Of a DNA stretch of 64,000 nt, positions 52,418 through 60,544 are shown in pieces. How positions within the stretch are numbered: position 1 is the stretch's first letter; each line of letters opens with the position of its first letter. Location: contig CAAGPL010000045.1 in NCBI GenBank assembly GCA_900771805.1, positions 73,556 to 137,555 of the forward strand. Direction: 5' to 3'. The stretch is from Bacilli bacterium. Its GTDB lineage: Bacteria > Bacillota_I > Bacilli_A > RF39 > UBA660. A model generated the notes under the pieces. That model ran no database searches. It worked only from the letters and a program-made list of their open reading frames with translations, and was not told the DNA's origin. The position numbers were made by a program, and so were the translations under genes.

Positions 52418-52639
52418 GTGGTAAAAGTGGGTAAGATGAAGTGGTTTAATAACGAAAAAGGTTATGGATTCATCGAAGGCGAAAATGGTGAAGACATATT
52501 TGTTCATTATACCGCTATAAAACAAGATGGTTATAAAAGCCTTTGTGAAGATCAAATAGTTGAATACAAACTATTAGAAACTGAAAAAGGCTTGCAAGCC
52601 ATCAATGTAAAAGAAGTATCAAATGCTACTGTTCACTAG
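52418..52639 (+). CDS. Cold-shock domain protein
   Basis: 73 residues from the GTG at 52418 behind GAGGTG; a longer reading from 52325 has a non-Csp N-terminus and no site. KMKWFNNEKGYGFIEGENGEDIFVHYTAI (about 6-34) holds RNP1 (KGYGFI) and RNP2 (DIFVHY). These small OB-fold proteins bind single-stranded nucleic acid, melt mRNA structure and tune translation. Terminator ends at its stop codon. A second, related protein is on element B (61098-61328). Confidence 0.92.
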   Translation: MVKVGKMKWFNNEKGYGFIEGENGEDIFVHYTAIKQDGYKSLCEDQIVEYKLLETEKGLQAINVKEVSNATVH

Positions 52640-52653
52640 TAGCATTTGTTTTT
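52621..52653 (+). terminator. csp terminator
   Basis: AAATGCTACT/AGTAGCATTT, 10-bp stem with 7-nt loop, then GTTTTT. It includes the csp stop codon. Confidence 0.8.
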
Positions 52654-52690
52654 ATATTATGATATAATTTATTTAAGGAGGATTGATAAA

Positions 52691-53221
52691 ATGAGGTATA
52701 ACATTAGAGGAGAAAAAGTAGAAATAACAAATTCAATAAAATCTTATATAGAAGATAAGATAGGAAAGTTGGATAAGTATTTTGAAAATGCTGATGATAT
52801 TTTGGCAAATGTGGTAATTAAGGTTCGTGGAAAAGAACAAAAAATTGAAATAACAGTACCAGCTATGCATTATACATTAAGAAGTGAAGAATCCAACGAT
52901 GATTTATATGCTGCAATTGATCTTACGGTAGATAAGTTAGAAAGGCAAATAAGAAAACATAAGACTAAATTAAATAACAGAATAAAGAAAAATATTATTC
53001 AAAACTTTGATATTGATTTAGAAGATGATTTGGAAGAAGAAAATTCAAAAATAATAAAAAGAAAAGAAATTGATATGAAACCTATGGATGAAGAAGAAGC
53101 AATTCTTCAAATGAATATGTTAGGTCATTCATTCTTTGTTTTCAAAAATTCTTCTAATGGATTAATTTGTGTTCTTTATTTAAGAAAAGATGGAACTTAT
53201 GGAATAATTGAAGCAAAATAA
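52691..53221 (+). CDS. hpf: Ribosome hibernation promoting factor, long form
   Basis: 176 residues from the ATG at 52691 behind AAGGAGG; the in-frame start at 52646 lies upstream of a TATAAT. N-terminal HPF/RaiA fold (MRYNIRGEKVEITNSIKSYIEDKIGKLDKYF) and C-terminal dimerisation domain (KPMDEEEAILQMNMLGHSFFVFKNSSNG). It joins two 70S ribosomes into inactive 100S particles. It precedes secA, as in many Firmicutes. Confidence 0.95.
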   Translation: MRYNIRGEKVEITNSIKSYIEDKIGKLDKYFENADDILANVVIKVRGKEQKIEITVPAMHYTLRSEESNDDLYAAIDLTVDKLERQIRKHKTKLNNRIKKNIIQNFDIDLEDDLEEENSKIIKRKEIDMKPMDEEEAILQMNMLGHSFFVFKNSSNGLICVLYLRKDGTYGIIEAK

Positions 53222-53231
53222 GAATAAAGTT

Positions 53232-53272
53232 AAGAAAATAATTATTATTACTTTAATTATTTTCTTTTTTTT
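53232..53272 (+). terminator. hpf terminator
   Basis: GAAAATAATTA/TAATTATTTTC, 11-bp stem, then CTTTTTTTT. It separates hpf from secA. Confidence 0.75.
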
Positions 53273-53303
53273 GTTACAATTATTCTTATAGGAGATGATA
53301 TAA

Positions 53304-55799
53304 ATGTTAAAAATACTAAAAAGAATTTTTGATCATGAATATAAAGAATTAGAAAAATTTAAATTAATTGCAGATAAGGTATTTGAATTAGAAGATAAAT
53401 ATTCTAAATTAACTGATAAACAGTTAAAAGATTCAACAAAAAAATTAAAAAAGAGATTAAGTAATGGTGAGTCATTAGATGATATAATTCCTGATGCTTT
53501 TGCAACAGTTAGGGAAGCTGCATTTCGTGTTATTGGTGAGAAACCATTTTATGTACAAGTATTAGGTGCTCTTGCAATTCATTTTGGTAATATAGCAGAA
53601 ATGAAAACTGGAGAAGGTAAGACTTTAACTTGTGTTATGCCAGCATATTTAAATGCATTAACAGAAAAAGGTGTTCATGTTGTAACAGTAAATGAATACT
53701 TAGCAACTCGTGATTCTAATTGGATGGGTCAAATATATAATTTCTTAGGATTAACAGTAGCTGTTAATTTAAGAGAAATGACTTCTAAAGAAAAAAAGGA
53801 AGCTTATAATTGTGATATATTATATTCAACAAATAATGAACTAGGCTTTGACTATTTAAGAGATAATATGGTTGTTAATGCAGAAGATAGGGTTCAAAGA
53901 CCACTTAATTTTGCCATTATAGATGAAGTTGATTCTGTATTAATTGATGAAGCTAGAACACCACTTATAATTTCTGGTGGTGTTATGAAGTCAGCAAATC
54001 TTTATAAAGATGCTGATAGATTTGTTAAATCATTAAAAGAAAATGAAGATTATACTATAGATGAAAAAACAAAAGATATAACTCTAACAGATCAAGGAAC
54101 CATAAAAGGAGAAAAATATTTTAGATTAAGTAATTTATATGATATTGAACATTCAGCTTTAGTTCATCATATAAATCAAGCTTTAAAAGCAAATTATACA
54201 ATGCATAATGATGTTGATTATGTAGTTCAAGAAGGTAAAGTTGTAATAGTAGATCAATTTACAGGAAGATTAATGCCAGGTAGAGCCTTTTCTGATGGAC
54301 TTCATCAAGCAATAGAAGCTAAAGAAAACGTAGAAATACAAGAAGAAACTAAAACACTTGCAACAATTACATTCCAAAATTACTTTAGAATGTATGAAAA
54401 ATTATCTGGTATGACAGGTACTGCAAAAACAGAAGAAGAAGAATTTAGAAATATATATAATATGTTTGTTATAGAAATTCCAACTAATTTACCCGTAATA
54501 AGAGTTGATGCTGCAGATTTAATTTATTCAACAAAAGAGGAAAAATATAAAGCTATAATTGCTGAAATTAAAAGAAGACATGAAAAGGGACAACCTGTTT
54601 TAGTTGGTACAATTGCTATAGAAACAAACGAACTATTAAGTGATATGCTTAAAAAAGCTCATATAAAGCATGAAGTTTTAAATGCAAAAAATCACGCAAG
54701 AGAAGCAGAAATAATTGCAAAAGCAGGAGAAAAAGGTTCTGTTACAATAGCAACTAATATGGCAGGACGTGGTACTGACATTAAATTAGGTGAAGGAATA
54801 AAAGAATTAGGTGGTCTATGTGTAATAGGAACTGAAAGACATGAATCACGTCGTATAGATAATCAGCTAAGAGGTCGTTCAGGACGTCAAGGAGATCCAG
54901 GATATAGTCAATTTTTTGTATCTTTTGAAGATGAATTAATGGTAAGATTTGGTACAGATAGATTTAAGACAATTTTAGAAATGGCTGGATTAGATAGTGA
55001 AAGAAATATGCGTAGTAAAACCATTACAAGATCGGTTGAAACAGCACAAAAAAGAGTAGAAGGAAATAACTTTGATGCACGTAAACATTTATTACAATAT
55101 GATGATGTAATGGGTAAACACCGTGAAATAATGTATGCAAAGAGAAATGAAATATTAGATAGTGATGATGTTCACAACTATGTTATAAATATTATTAAAG
55201 AGCATGTTGATATAGTTGTTAGAAGACATACAAATGAACATGGTATTATTTTAGAAAATGATTGTAATGAAATAGTAGAGTACGTAAATGAAAATTTAAT
55301 AAATAAATCAAATTTGAAATTATCAGAAATATTAAATAAAGATGTTGATGAGATAATAAGTGTAATTGAAGCAAAGGTTTTAAGTGAATATGAAGATAAA
55401 ATCAAATCTTTACCAGAAGAAATAAGAAAAGATTTTGAAAAAGCAATAAGTTTACAAGTTATAGATAACTACTGGATGGAACACATTAATACAATGGATC
55501 ATTTAAGAGAAGGTGTTTCGTTAAGAGGTTATGCTAATGAAGATCCGCTTCAAGCTTATATAAGAGAAGGTTTTGAATTATTTGATAAAATGTTAGATAA
55601 TATTTGTAAAGATACTACCTTATATTTATTAAAAGCTGAAATAAGACAAAATTTACAAGTAAAGCAAGTAAAAGGAAAGACTAACGAAGCAAAAGATTCT
55701 ACTTCAAAGAAAACTATAAAAAACAGTAAAAAAGTAGGTCGTAATGATCCTTGTCCTTGTGGCTCTGGTAAGAAGTACAAACAATGCTGTGGTAAATAG
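53304..55799 (+). CDS. secA: Preprotein translocase ATPase SecA
   Basis: 831 residues. Walker A MKTGEGKT near 99-106, Walker B IIDEVDSVLIDEARTPLI near 205-222, helicase motif TNMAGRGTDIKL and IDNQLRGRSGRQGDPG, and C-terminal zinc-binding tail CPCGSGKKYKQCCGK. It pushes preproteins through SecYEG. The gene is intact, and its stop TAG directly abuts the putative attL core of element B (55800). prfB, the usual next gene, is not seen in the window and presumably lies beyond the element. Confidence 0.98.
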   Translation: MLKILKRIFDHEYKELEKFKLIADKVFELEDKYSKLTDKQLKDSTKKLKKRLSNGESLDDIIPDAFATVREAAFRVIGEKPFYVQVLGALAIHFGNIAEMKTGEGKTLTCVMPAYLNALTEKGVHVVTVNEYLATRDSNWMGQIYNFLGLTVAVNLREMTSKEKKEAYNCDILYSTNNELGFDYLRDNMVVNAEDRVQRPLNFAIIDEVDSVLIDEARTPLIISGGVMKSANLYKDADRFVKSLKENEDYTIDEKTKDITLTDQGTIKGEKYFRLSNLYDIEHSALVHHINQALKANYTMHNDVDYVVQEGKVVIVDQFTGRLMPGRAFSDGLHQAIEAKENVEIQEETKTLATITFQNYFRMYEKLSGMTGTAKTEEEEFRNIYNMFVIEIPTNLPVIRVDAADLIYSTKEEKYKAIIAEIKRRHEKGQPVLVGTIAIETNELLSDMLKKAHIKHEVLNAKNHAREAEIIAKAGEKGSVTIATNMAGRGTDIKLGEGIKELGGLCVIGTERHESRRIDNQLRGRSGRQGDPGYSQFFVSFEDELMVRFGTDRFKTILEMAGLDSERNMRSKTITRSVETAQKRVEGNNFDARKHLLQYDDVMGKHREIMYAKRNEILDSDDVHNYVINIIKEHVDIVVRRHTNEHGIILENDCNEIVEYVNENLINKSNLKLSEILNKDVDEIISVIEAKVLSEYEDKIKSLPEEIRKDFEKAISLQVIDNYWMEHINTMDHLREGVSLRGYANEDPLQAYIREGFELFDKMLDNICKDTTLYLLKAEIRQNLQVKQVKGKTNEAKDSTSKKTIKNSKKVGRNDPCPCGSGKKYKQCCGK

Positions 55800-55817
55800 C
55801 TTATTTTATAAGGGTTT
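55800..55817. repeat. Putative attL core of element B (18-bp repeat shared with 15296-15313)
   Basis: CTTATTTTATAAGGGTTT starts at the base after the secA stop codon. The identical sequence is at the right end of ICE A. To the right lie integrase arm-like repeats and the integrase gene, so this is the expected left attachment site. Confidence 0.65.
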
Positions 55818-55850
55818 GTACAATTGGAATTAGTCAAAAAAGCACTAAAT

Positions 55851-55957
55851 TGTGTGCAAAAACGCTAAATTGTGTGCAATTTGTGTGCGAAAAATAAAAA
55901 ATCATGCACACAAATCAATTTAACCCATATAAATAAAGGGTTTGTGTTATGCACACA
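55851..55957. repeat. Five TGTGTGC repeats, likely integrase arm sites or operators
   Basis: Three direct copies (55851-55857, 55871-55877, 55882-55888), the first two with the longer context CTAAATTGTGTGCAA, and two inverted copies GCACACA (55906-55912, 55951-55957) lie between the att core and the integrase gene. Such arrays are usual as arm-type sites for tyrosine recombinases. Confidence 0.55.
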
Positions 55958-55965
55958 AAATCATG

Positions 55966-55991
55966 AAATCAACATTCGTGTTGATTTTTTT
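55966..55991 (+). terminator. UUCG-tetraloop terminator ahead of the integrase
   Basis: AAATCAACA-TTCG-TGTTGATTT, 9-bp perfect stem capped by UUCG, then T. It lies 35 nt before the integrase ATG, just downstream of secA read-through, and would shield int from secA transcription. Confidence 0.75.
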
Positions 55992-56025
55992 CGTTCTCTA
56001 AAAGATTTAGAGGAGGAAAAAATTT

Positions 56026-57345
56026 ATGGCACAAGTGAACACAATGAAAAGGGGGAATTACTATCAATACAGATTCGAAATAGCACCACAAGATGGAAAA
56101 AGGAAGTTTATTAACAAGTCTGGTTTTAAGACAAAACAAGAAGCGTATGAAGCTGGTATGAAAGCATACAACGAATATACAAATACAGGTAATATTTTTA
56201 AGCCATCAACAGTATCATTTTCTGATTATCTTGATTATTGGATGAAAATGTATTGCAACATTAATTTAAGATACGCAACTATAATTACCTATGAGAATAT
56301 TATTAAAAATCATATAAAACCTAGATTAGGGTTTTATAGATTATCACAAATAACGTCAGCAACGATACAAGAATTTATAAATAATATTTATGTAGAAAAA
56401 GGATTTTCTAAAAGTTTTTTACGAACAATTTTAAAAGTGTTAAAAGGAGCATTAGGATATGCAACTGATGTAGTTGGATTCATTAAAATTAATCCTGCAT
56501 TAAAAGTCAAAATACCAAAGTATGATGCACCCCAAGCTGATCCTGCACATATATTTACACCAGAAGAAATAGAGATTATTTTTAATAGGTTTAGAAATAG
56601 TCATACTATCTATTATGCTTTTTTAACTGCATATTATACTGGATTACGTATATCAGAGGTATTTGGGTTAACATGGGAAGATATAGATTTTGAAAACAAA
56701 ACATTGAGAGTAGATAGAAATATTATCAAAAAAAATCAATCTGGTGGAACAAAAAGGAGATTGATAGAAGGAAATTCAACCACAGTTTGGTATTTTGGCA
56801 ATTGTAAAACTCCATCAAGTCATAGAGTAATTGAAATCGGTGATACATTATTAAATGCTCTAAAAGAATTTAAATATGAACAAGAAATATTTAGAGAACA
56901 ATATGGTGATTCATATATGAAACATTATGCTAAGGAAGTTATGAATCCTTACACAAATAAACCAGAAACAAAAATAGTAAATGCTTATGCAGAAATTGAT
57001 GTAGCATTACCAGAAGTTCATCTAATATTTGTAAAGAACAATGGAGTATTTGAAGGGACAGATACATGTAAACATCCATTTAAAGTAATACATTACGAAT
57101 TAGGTATACCTTGTAGATTTCATGACTTTAGAGATACACACGCTACAAGATTAATTGAAGCTGGTGCTGATATAAAAGCAGTATCAAAAAGGTTAGGACA
57201 TAGCACAATAGAAACTACATATAATATCTATGTTCGTGTGACTGTTAAGATGGAAGAAGAAGTTGTAAGTAAATTTGAAGATTATGCAAATTCGTTAGAA
57301 ATTTCAATTTTAAAAAAGCCAAAAGAACTAATGCAGGAATACTGA
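56026..57345 (+). CDS. int: Tyrosine recombinase (Tn916-type integrase)
   Basis: 439 residues, AGGAGG before the ATG. N-terminal AP2-like arm-binding region (GNYYQYRFEIAPQDGKRKF), a SAM-like core-binding domain (about 60-150), and the catalytic domain with Arg208 (TGLRISE), His366 and Arg369 (HDFRDTH), His392 (LGHS) and nucleophile Tyr402. All catalytic residues are present. It would carry out insertion and excision of element B. It lies 209 nt from the attL core with the repeat array in between. Confidence 0.97.
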   Translation: MAQVNTMKRGNYYQYRFEIAPQDGKRKFINKSGFKTKQEAYEAGMKAYNEYTNTGNIFKPSTVSFSDYLDYWMKMYCNINLRYATIITYENIIKNHIKPRLGFYRLSQITSATIQEFINNIYVEKGFSKSFLRTILKVLKGALGYATDVVGFIKINPALKVKIPKYDAPQADPAHIFTPEEIEIIFNRFRNSHTIYYAFLTAYYTGLRISEVFGLTWEDIDFENKTLRVDRNIIKKNQSGGTKRRLIEGNSTTVWYFGNCKTPSSHRVIEIGDTLLNALKEFKYEQEIFREQYGDSYMKHYAKEVMNPYTNKPETKIVNAYAEIDVALPEVHLIFVKNNGVFEGTDTCKHPFKVIHYELGIPCRFHDFRDTHATRLIEAGADIKAVSKRLGHSTIETTYNIYVRVTVKMEEEVVSKFEDYANSLEISILKKPKELMQEY

Positions 57346-57369
57346 TAACACATGTTATTTATATTAATT

Positions 57370-57395
57370 GAACTGATAATTCAGTTCTTTTTTTA
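57370..57395 (+). terminator. int terminator
   Basis: GAACTGA/TCAGTTC stem followed by T8. It ends the integrase transcript. Confidence 0.8.
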
Positions 57396-57423
57396 TGTCG
57401 TAAAACAGAAAGGATGATGTAAA

Positions 57424-58242
57424 ATGGCAGTGTTTAAAATCGAAAAACAGAAGAATTATACTGTTATGAGCAATTATCATTTACAAGATAGAAATTTATC
57501 ATACAAAGCGAAAGGATTATTATCATTCATGCTTAGTTTACCAGAGGACTGGGATTACTCTTTGAATGGTTTAGTTGCTGTTAGTAAAGAAAGGAAGAAA
57601 GCAATTAGAAATATATTGAGTGAATTAATAAATAAAGGATATGTGGTAAGAGAACAAGGCAGAGGAGAAAAAGGGTATTATAAGTATGATTACATAATTA
57701 GAGAAATTCCTGTTAATGTATTAGAGAAGGATCATCCAGATACCCAAAAGGGAGATGCCGTTAAAGGAGATGCCGAAAAAGGCACACAAATAAATACTAA
57801 TAAAGAAAATACTAAAGAACAAATAGATAAAATAGATAAAACCATAAATGAAAAAAATTTTTCAAAATCAGATGATTTAAACTCAAATAAAACACACCAT
57901 TCTATTACCAAAGATTTGATTAAAAGAAAATATTTAAAAGATGATGATATAGAACTATATAAGTATGATAAATTATTTAAACAGTTATTAAAACAATATG
58001 AATTTACAAATATAGTGACAATAACACATTACATTGCATCAAGTGTGGTTAAAAGACATTTTTTAGATGAATATAATGAGATTATAGATAATAAATTTGG
58101 ATATTTAAAAAAATCTATCATGAACAATATTGATAGATTTAATAAAAATGAAATAGAATGGGACGAAGAGCTAGGATGGTTTAAAGAAAAAGAACAAGAC
58201 TATGATAGGGATTTTTATGATGACTATGAAATATCGTATTAA
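57424..58242 (+). CDS. Winged-helix replication-initiator-like protein
   Basis: 272 residues. MAVFKIEKQKNYTVMSNYHLQDRNLSYKAKGLLSFMLSLPEDWDYSLNGLVA and KERKKAIRNILSELINKGYVVREQ form the N-terminal winged helix of replication initiators and helix-turn-helix proteins common in Tn1549-like ICEs and phages. A hydrophilic linker (about 100-150) precedes a C-terminal DnaD-like or helical domain. It may start autonomous replication of the circular form; regulator is an alternative. Confidence 0.75.
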   Translation: MAVFKIEKQKNYTVMSNYHLQDRNLSYKAKGLLSFMLSLPEDWDYSLNGLVAVSKERKKAIRNILSELINKGYVVREQGRGEKGYYKYDYIIREIPVNVLEKDHPDTQKGDAVKGDAEKGTQINTNKENTKEQIDKIDKTINEKNFSKSDDLNSNKTHHSITKDLIKRKYLKDDDIELYKYDKLFKQLLKQYEFTNIVTITHYIASSVVKRHFLDEYNEIIDNKFGYLKKSIMNNIDRFNKNEIEWDEELGWFKEKEQDYDRDFYDDYEISY

Positions 58243-58259
58243 AAAATAAAAAATATGTT

Positions 58260-58682
58260 TTATTGCATATTTTTCATATTCTTAATTATTATGTCTAAAC
58301 TTTTTAGAGTCTTTTTATCAACTTCTAAAATAATACTATGTAGAATTTTTAATTCTTCAACATCTAATTTTTTAATATTATCGGATATAAGAGCGACTAT
58401 TTTGTCTTTATCAGTATACGTTTTTTGTTTTACTTCACCATTTTGGTATGCAGTTTGATATTCAATAATTTTTTCTTCTAGTTCAGGCAAATCCATACAC
58501 ATACCATTTGCTATAAGTCCTAAAATTACACCAGATATTCCTATCTTACCATATTTATTATTTAATAGTTTACTTAATGTTGCTTTGTTTACTTTTGATT
58601 TTCTCCCGAATTCTGATAAACTCATATTATGCAGTTCTAAATATTCAATCAAAATAAGTCTTACAGCAGATTCCCTACTCAT
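58260..58682 (-). CDS. XRE-family helix-turn-helix regulator (likely element repressor)
   Basis: 140 residues. The helix-turn-helix is LSEFGRKSKVNKATLSKLLNNKYGKIGIS (about 22-50). The C-terminal half is helical and charged (DKDKIVALISDNIKKLDVEELKILHSIILEVDKK), perhaps for dimerisation. It is the only minus-strand gene between integrase and the right-hand cargo. Its -35 box is overlapped by the first copy of the 16-bp palindrome, so autoregulation of this gene and control of the divergent rightward unit are probable. Confidence 0.85.
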   Translation of the reverse strand: MSRESAVRLILIEYLELHNMSLSEFGRKSKVNKATLSKLLNNKYGKIGISGVILGLIANGMCMDLPELEEKIIEYQTAYQNGEVKQKTYTDKDKIVALISDNIKKLDVEELKILHSIILEVDKKTLKSLDIIIKNMKNMQ

Positions 58683-58719
58683 TATTTATCTCCTTTCATA
58701 AAAAATTAACTTCAATATT

Positions 58720-58748
58720 ATTTTACTATTTTTTTGTAAAAATGTCTA
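58720..58748 (-). promoter_or_regulatory. Promoter of the XRE gene, overlapped by operator 1
   Basis: On the minus strand TAGACA (58743-58748) and TAAAAT (58720-58725) with a 17-nt spacer. Operator 1 (58744-58759) covers the -35 hexamer. Confidence 0.55.
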
Positions 58749-58803
58749 CTAGTATAAACAATTTTATAACTGATTTCAAACTATATCGTTTATACTAGTA
58801 GAC
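58744..58803. promoter_or_regulatory. Operators 1 and 2: inverted pair of the 16-bp palindrome
   Basis: GTCTACTAGTATAAAC (58744-58759) and its exact inverse complement GTTTATACTAGTAGAC (58788-58803), 28 nt apart. Each is a near-palindrome around CTAG. They lie in the divergent control region of the XRE gene and the rightward genes. Confidence 0.75.
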
Positions 58804-58875
58804 AATTTAAGATATTTTTGATAAAATATTTTCTATATAACGTAGTTATATTTTAGCAGTAGGAGGTTGTGCAAT

Positions 58876-58911
58876 ATGACATATATGATTAGGGTGATGT
58901 TTTCATCCTGA
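58876..58911 (+). CDS. Possible 11-residue leader peptide
   Basis: ATG at 58876 behind AGGAGG opens MTYMIRVMFSS then stop. It precedes the 58939 gene in the same transcript. The ribosome site is strong, but such a short ORF could be chance. Confidence 0.3.
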   Translation: MTYMIRVMFSS

Positions 58912-58938
58912 CTTATAGTAAGGAAGGCAGGTGAAATT

Positions 58939-59154
58939 TTGTATAGACGACAGTCTTCAGTAGGACAAGTGAAAAGTATTAAAATTCTCGTAGTAGAAGG
59001 TGAGAAAGATTTTACTTTATCTACCCAATTGGATGATGAATCTACGATTCGGATATTAGAGGTGTGTCTAAATAAACTTAGGGATAAGACATCACTAAAT
59101 GTAGTGCCAATTATGGGAAAGGAAAGTATATATGATCAAAGAAAAAAGAAATGA
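58939..59154 (+). CDS. Small hypothetical protein of element B
   Basis: 71 residues from a TTG at 58939, behind GGCAGGTG. The central part (KSIKILVVEGEKDFTLSTQLDDESTIRILEVCLNKLRDK) looks like a small alpha/beta fold. Family not recognised. It overlaps the next gene by 23 nt, so they are probably one translational unit, controlled by the operators at 58744-58803. Confidence 0.6.
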   Translation: MYRRQSSVGQVKSIKILVVEGEKDFTLSTQLDDESTIRILEVCLNKLRDKTSLNVVPIMGKESIYDQRKKK

Positions 59155-59431
59155 AGTAGAAGTAGTTTTAGCAGTAGTAAATGAATATCTAAATGAGGGA
59201 AAAGATATTCCTTGTGAAGTAATGAAATACGTTGTACAAGAATTAAACAAGTTAGAGGAAAATTACAATAAAACTATTAATGATTTAATGAATTGTAATT
59301 CTTTGGTAGTAAAAATGGAACAATTATTTAATTTAATTGGTACTATCGGTACTATTTCAATTGAAGACGAAGACAAACTGGATAAAACATTATTTAATTT
59401 AGAAAATTATGTTAAATCTATTAAGGATTGA
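59132..59431 (+). CDS. Small helical hypothetical protein of element B
   Basis: 99 residues, nearly all helical (EVVLAVVNEYLNEGKDIPCEVMKYVVQELNKLEENYNKTINDLMNC). No membrane helix or signal. It overlaps the gene before it by 23 nt and ends in a hairpin terminator. No family recognised; small acidic helical proteins of this kind are common early genes of ICEs and phages. Confidence 0.6.
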   Translation: MIKEKRNEVEVVLAVVNEYLNEGKDIPCEVMKYVVQELNKLEENYNKTINDLMNCNSLVVKMEQLFNLIGTIGTISIEDEDKLDKTLFNLENYVKSIKD

Positions 59432-59442
59432 AATGAGTATCG

Positions 59443-59475
59443 GCTGTATAGAAAAACTATACAGCAATTTATTTG
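59443..59475 (+). terminator. Terminator after 59132-59431
   Basis: GCTGTATAG-AAAAA-CTATACAGC, 9-bp perfect stem with A5 loop, followed by AATTTATTT, a weak T-rich tail. Confidence 0.6.
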
Positions 59476-59498
59476 AATATAATTTTTTTAATAGGGTA

Positions 59499-59681
59499 TT
59501 GACTTTTATAAAAATAAAGGTTATTATTTTAATAGAAAGTGTTTACTAGTGTAAACGACTTTGGAAGTAGCTTGGAGGTGGTGTGGTATAATGCTGAAAG
59601 TAATTTGAAGTGTTTTTATGTAGTAAATTTCTAGTAGTATATATTTTATTTTTTTTAATCATATCGTTTACTAGTGTAAAC
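59499..59681 (+). promoter_or_regulatory. Promoter with operators 3 and 4 in the 59432-59705 gap
   Basis: TTGACT (59499-59504), 17 nt, TATTAT (59522-59527). The perfect palindrome GTTTACTAGTGTAAAC follows at 59541-59556 just past the expected start point, and again at 59666-59681. Between them an extended -10 TGGTATAAT (59587-59592) may be a second promoter. No gene of length is seen in this 274-nt gap. Confidence 0.65.
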
Positions 59682-59705
59682 ATTATATTAAAAAAGTAAA
59701 GTGAG

Positions 59706-59894
59706 GTGATAGTGATTTTTAAAGAAAAAGAAAGGTATCGTATTTATAATGCATTATCTGAAGATCACGGCTATTTTCTTACCATCATTAAGATTTGTAA
59801 TAATACTATTTATTACTTGTTTGATGGTATTGATGAGGTTAAATGTTTTGATGTCAGAAGTAACTTTGCAGTAGATTTAATAAAGGTAGTTTAA
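59706..59894 (+). CDS. Small hypothetical protein of element B
   Basis: About 60-62 residues; the GTG at 59712 is better spaced from AGTGAGGTG than the GTG at 59706. Beta-rich pattern (RYRIYNALSEDHGYFLTIIKICNNTIYYLFDGIDEVKCF). No family recognised. First gene after operators 3 and 4 and so likely under repressor control. Confidence 0.5.
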   Translation: MIVIFKEKERYRIYNALSEDHGYFLTIIKICNNTIYYLFDGIDEVKCFDVRSNFAVDLIKVV

Positions 59895-59930
59895 ATTTAG
59901 TTCATCAGTTTTATGGGAGGAGCAACTGTT

Positions 59931-60197
59931 ATGAGATTTTCTAATGATAATACTGTCATTCCTAAATGGATTTTGTATCATCTGAGAAAGTATGGGAACT
60001 GTTGCTGTGGTAGAGAAATAGTAAAAAAATTAGGAAGGGAAAAGATTTTACAATTATTAAGAAAAGAGGGGTATCCTTGTATATTACGTATTGTATATGA
60101 TGATATGTTTCATAAACCCAGAAGAAAAGTAAAATATCCTCGTGATGCTTATTATATTTTAGAGATTGAATGTGTAGTTAAGAGTTATTTTATATGA
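59931..60197 (+). CDS. Hypothetical protein coupled to the MazF/PemK toxin gene
   Basis: 88 residues from the ATG at 59931, behind GGGAGGAG; a start at 59913 is less likely. It is basic, with three adjacent Cys (NCCCGREI, about 24-31) and HKPRRKVKYPRDAYY. It does not look like a known MazE/ribbon-helix-helix antitoxin. Its stop overlaps the toxin ATG by 4 nt (ATGA), the coupling often seen between antitoxin and toxin genes, so a novel antitoxin role is possible but unproven. Confidence 0.6.
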   Translation: MRFSNDNTVIPKWILYHLRKYGNCCCGREIVKKLGREKILQLLRKEGYPCILRIVYDDMFHKPRRKVKYPRDAYYILEIECVVKSYFI

Positions 60198-60544
60198 ATG
60201 AAATTAGAAGAGGAAAGGTATATGATGTAGAATTAAAAAATATATCATCACATGTTCAATTCGGAAGACGTCCATGTTTGGTTGTTCAAAATAATTTAGG
60301 AAATACATTTTCTCCTACAATCATTGTTGTCCCATTAACAACTAAACTCAAAAAAACACATTTACCTGTTCATGTTATAACTGCTAAAAATCAAATGGCA
60401 TTATGCGAGTGCGTTTTAACTATTTCAAAGGAGCAAATAATTTCTTATATTAAAACTTTAGATGAGAAAACTATGAAACTAATAGACAGAGCTTTATCCA
60501 TTTCGTTAGAATTAGAAAAGGAGGGAACAGTATTAAAAAAGTAA
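60194..60544 (+). CDS. MazF/PemK-family endoribonuclease toxin
   Basis: 116 residues. RRGKVYDVELKNISSHVQFGRRPCLVVQNNLGN (about 5-37), TIIVVPLTTKLKKTHLPVHV and ECVLTISKEQI are the family hallmarks: the RGD/RGE-like opening, the conserved Arg after RRP and the Thr-Ser region. Members cut mRNA or tRNA at short sites. No standard antitoxin is adjacent; the upstream 88-residue protein overlaps by 4 nt. It may serve element maintenance. Confidence 0.92.
   Translation: MNEIRRGKVYDVELKNISSHVQFGRRPCLVVQNNLGNTFSPTIIVVPLTTKLKKTHLPVHVITAKNQMALCECVLTISKEQIISYIKTLDEKTMKLIDRALSISLELEKEGTVLKK

Noticed and set aside
15296..55817. The 40 kb between the two 18-mers as a single mobile element
   Set aside because: It holds oriC, dnaA, gyrase, secA and other essential genes in Bacillus order; it is chromosome, with the elements on the outside.
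55872..56114. Plus-strand ORF overlapping integrase start
   Set aside because: Runs over the arm repeats and terminator; the integrase frame has the good ribosome site and motifs.
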